The notes under the pieces: model-generated | What the model was told of the DNA's origin: nothing | The model's input: only the letters and a program-made list of their open reading frames with translations | The model's database searches: none | Position numbers and translations under genes: made by a program | Assembly (NCBI RefSeq): GCF_019966595.1 | Contig: NZ_JAINFJ010000007.1 | Span: forward strand, 62,001 to 126,000 | Reading direction: 5' to 3' | Source of the DNA: Oricola indica | Lineage (GTDB): Bacteria > Pseudomonadota > Alphaproteobacteria > Rhizobiales > Rhizobiaceae | DNA length: 64,000 nt | Shown here: positions 63,781 to 64,000 of the stretch, in pieces | How positions within the stretch are numbered: the stretch's first letter is position 1 | Layout: each line of letters begins with the position of its first letter

Positions 63781-64000
63781 TTAGCCTTCCGACGCTTTCA
63801 GCGCCTTGTCGATCTCGGCCTTGGTCACAGAGCCGCCGATCAGCTGTGAAACGATGGCTTCCGTGGTTTCGCCGGCGATCGAGCCGACATCGGCCATGGC
63901 CTTGTCCCGGATCTGGGCGATACGTGCCTCGGCTTCGGAAAGCTGCTCGGCCAGTTTCTTTTCGACCTTCTGGCGCTCCGCTTCCGCCGCGGATTTGGCG
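63781..64000 (-). CDS. ATP synthase F0 subunit b' (N-terminus beyond the window)
   Basis: The last 72 codons are present: a charged coiled-coil segment ([19 protein letters not shown], then [19 protein letters not shown]) and the C-terminal [23 protein letters not shown] with a TAA stop. Composition and position directly before atpF match the b' (AtpF2/AtpG/AtpX) subunit of the alphaproteobacterial F0 operon. The membrane helix and most of the stalk lie outside the window. Confidence 0.9.
   Translation of the reverse strand, partial: AKSAAEAERQKVEKKLAEQLSEAEARIAQIRDKAMADVGSIAGETTEAIVSQLIGGSVTKAEIDKALKASEG

Overview
The window is a chromosomal segment of an alphaproteobacterium, almost certainly order Hyphomicrobiales (Rhizobiales). 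The evidence is the ctaC-ctaD-ctaB-(CoxF)-ctaG-ctaE-surf1-ispH-thrB order, the glyQ...lemA-DUF2207-glyS arrangement, the split b/b' ATP synthase subunits next to rnhB, an IalB-type protein, DUF6101, DUF6455 and DUF2007 proteins, and a RibB with a degenerate RibA-like domain. Most genes are GC-rich housekeeping genes. Genus cannot be fixed by reading alone.

Layout. 1-7950 (minus) is the aa3 cytochrome c oxidase operon followed by ispH and thrB, with a FixK/FNR-type palindrome upstream of ctaC. 8382-10652 holds an IalB-family protein and tldD. 10654-12424 is a low-GC insert carrying one defence-type reverse transcriptase, flanked by two copies of the last 63 bp of tldD. 12496-16461 holds a small hypothetical gene, tRNA-Glu(CUC) with a clear promoter, a GNAT acetyltransferase, UspA and a BCCT transporter. 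16502-20170 (minus) holds a PGM1-like ATP-grasp ligase with a small acidic partner gene, a luciferase-like oxidoreductase and an arylamine N-acetyltransferase. 20326-28894 holds an ABC-2 exporter, sirtuin, pdxH, a lipoprotein, DnaJ/CbpA-type chaperone, fabI, a histidine phosphatase, aroC and ribB(X). 28842-35732 holds FG-GAP and membrane proteins, HDAC-like amidohydrolase, xseB, pirin, tlyA and an Fe-S RNA methyltransferase. 35739-39556 holds an acyl-CoA dehydrogenase/enoyl-CoA hydratase pair behind tandem LiuR-like sites, and an S49 peptidase. 40215-48272 runs from glyQ to glyS, interrupted by an extremely AT-rich gene with a TIR/deoxyribosyltransferase-like domain. 48448-64000 holds TsaC/Sua5, an FAD oxidase, ubiA, purD, polyprenyl synthase, TPR protein, ispE, moaB, a radical SAM protein, rnhB and the 3' end of the F0 ATP synthase operon.

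Functional themes are aerobic respiration (oxidase, haem O synthesis, ubiquinone ring and tail genes, ATP synthase), the MEP isoprenoid pathway (ispH, ispE and the prenyl synthase), and RNA modification and translation (glyQ/glyS, tsaC, tlyA, RumA-like enzyme, tRNA-Glu).

The most interesting parts are two low-GC islands. One is the reverse transcriptase bracketed by duplicated tldD tails, which looks like a tail-restoring integration or recombination event. The other is the TIR/NDT-like gene inside the glyQ-glyS interval. A 240-bp low-GC, apparently in-frame extra segment inside glyS is a third anomaly. Candidate operators (FixK/FNR, CRP-like, LiuR-like) and a long hairpin over the tlyA start are also recorded.
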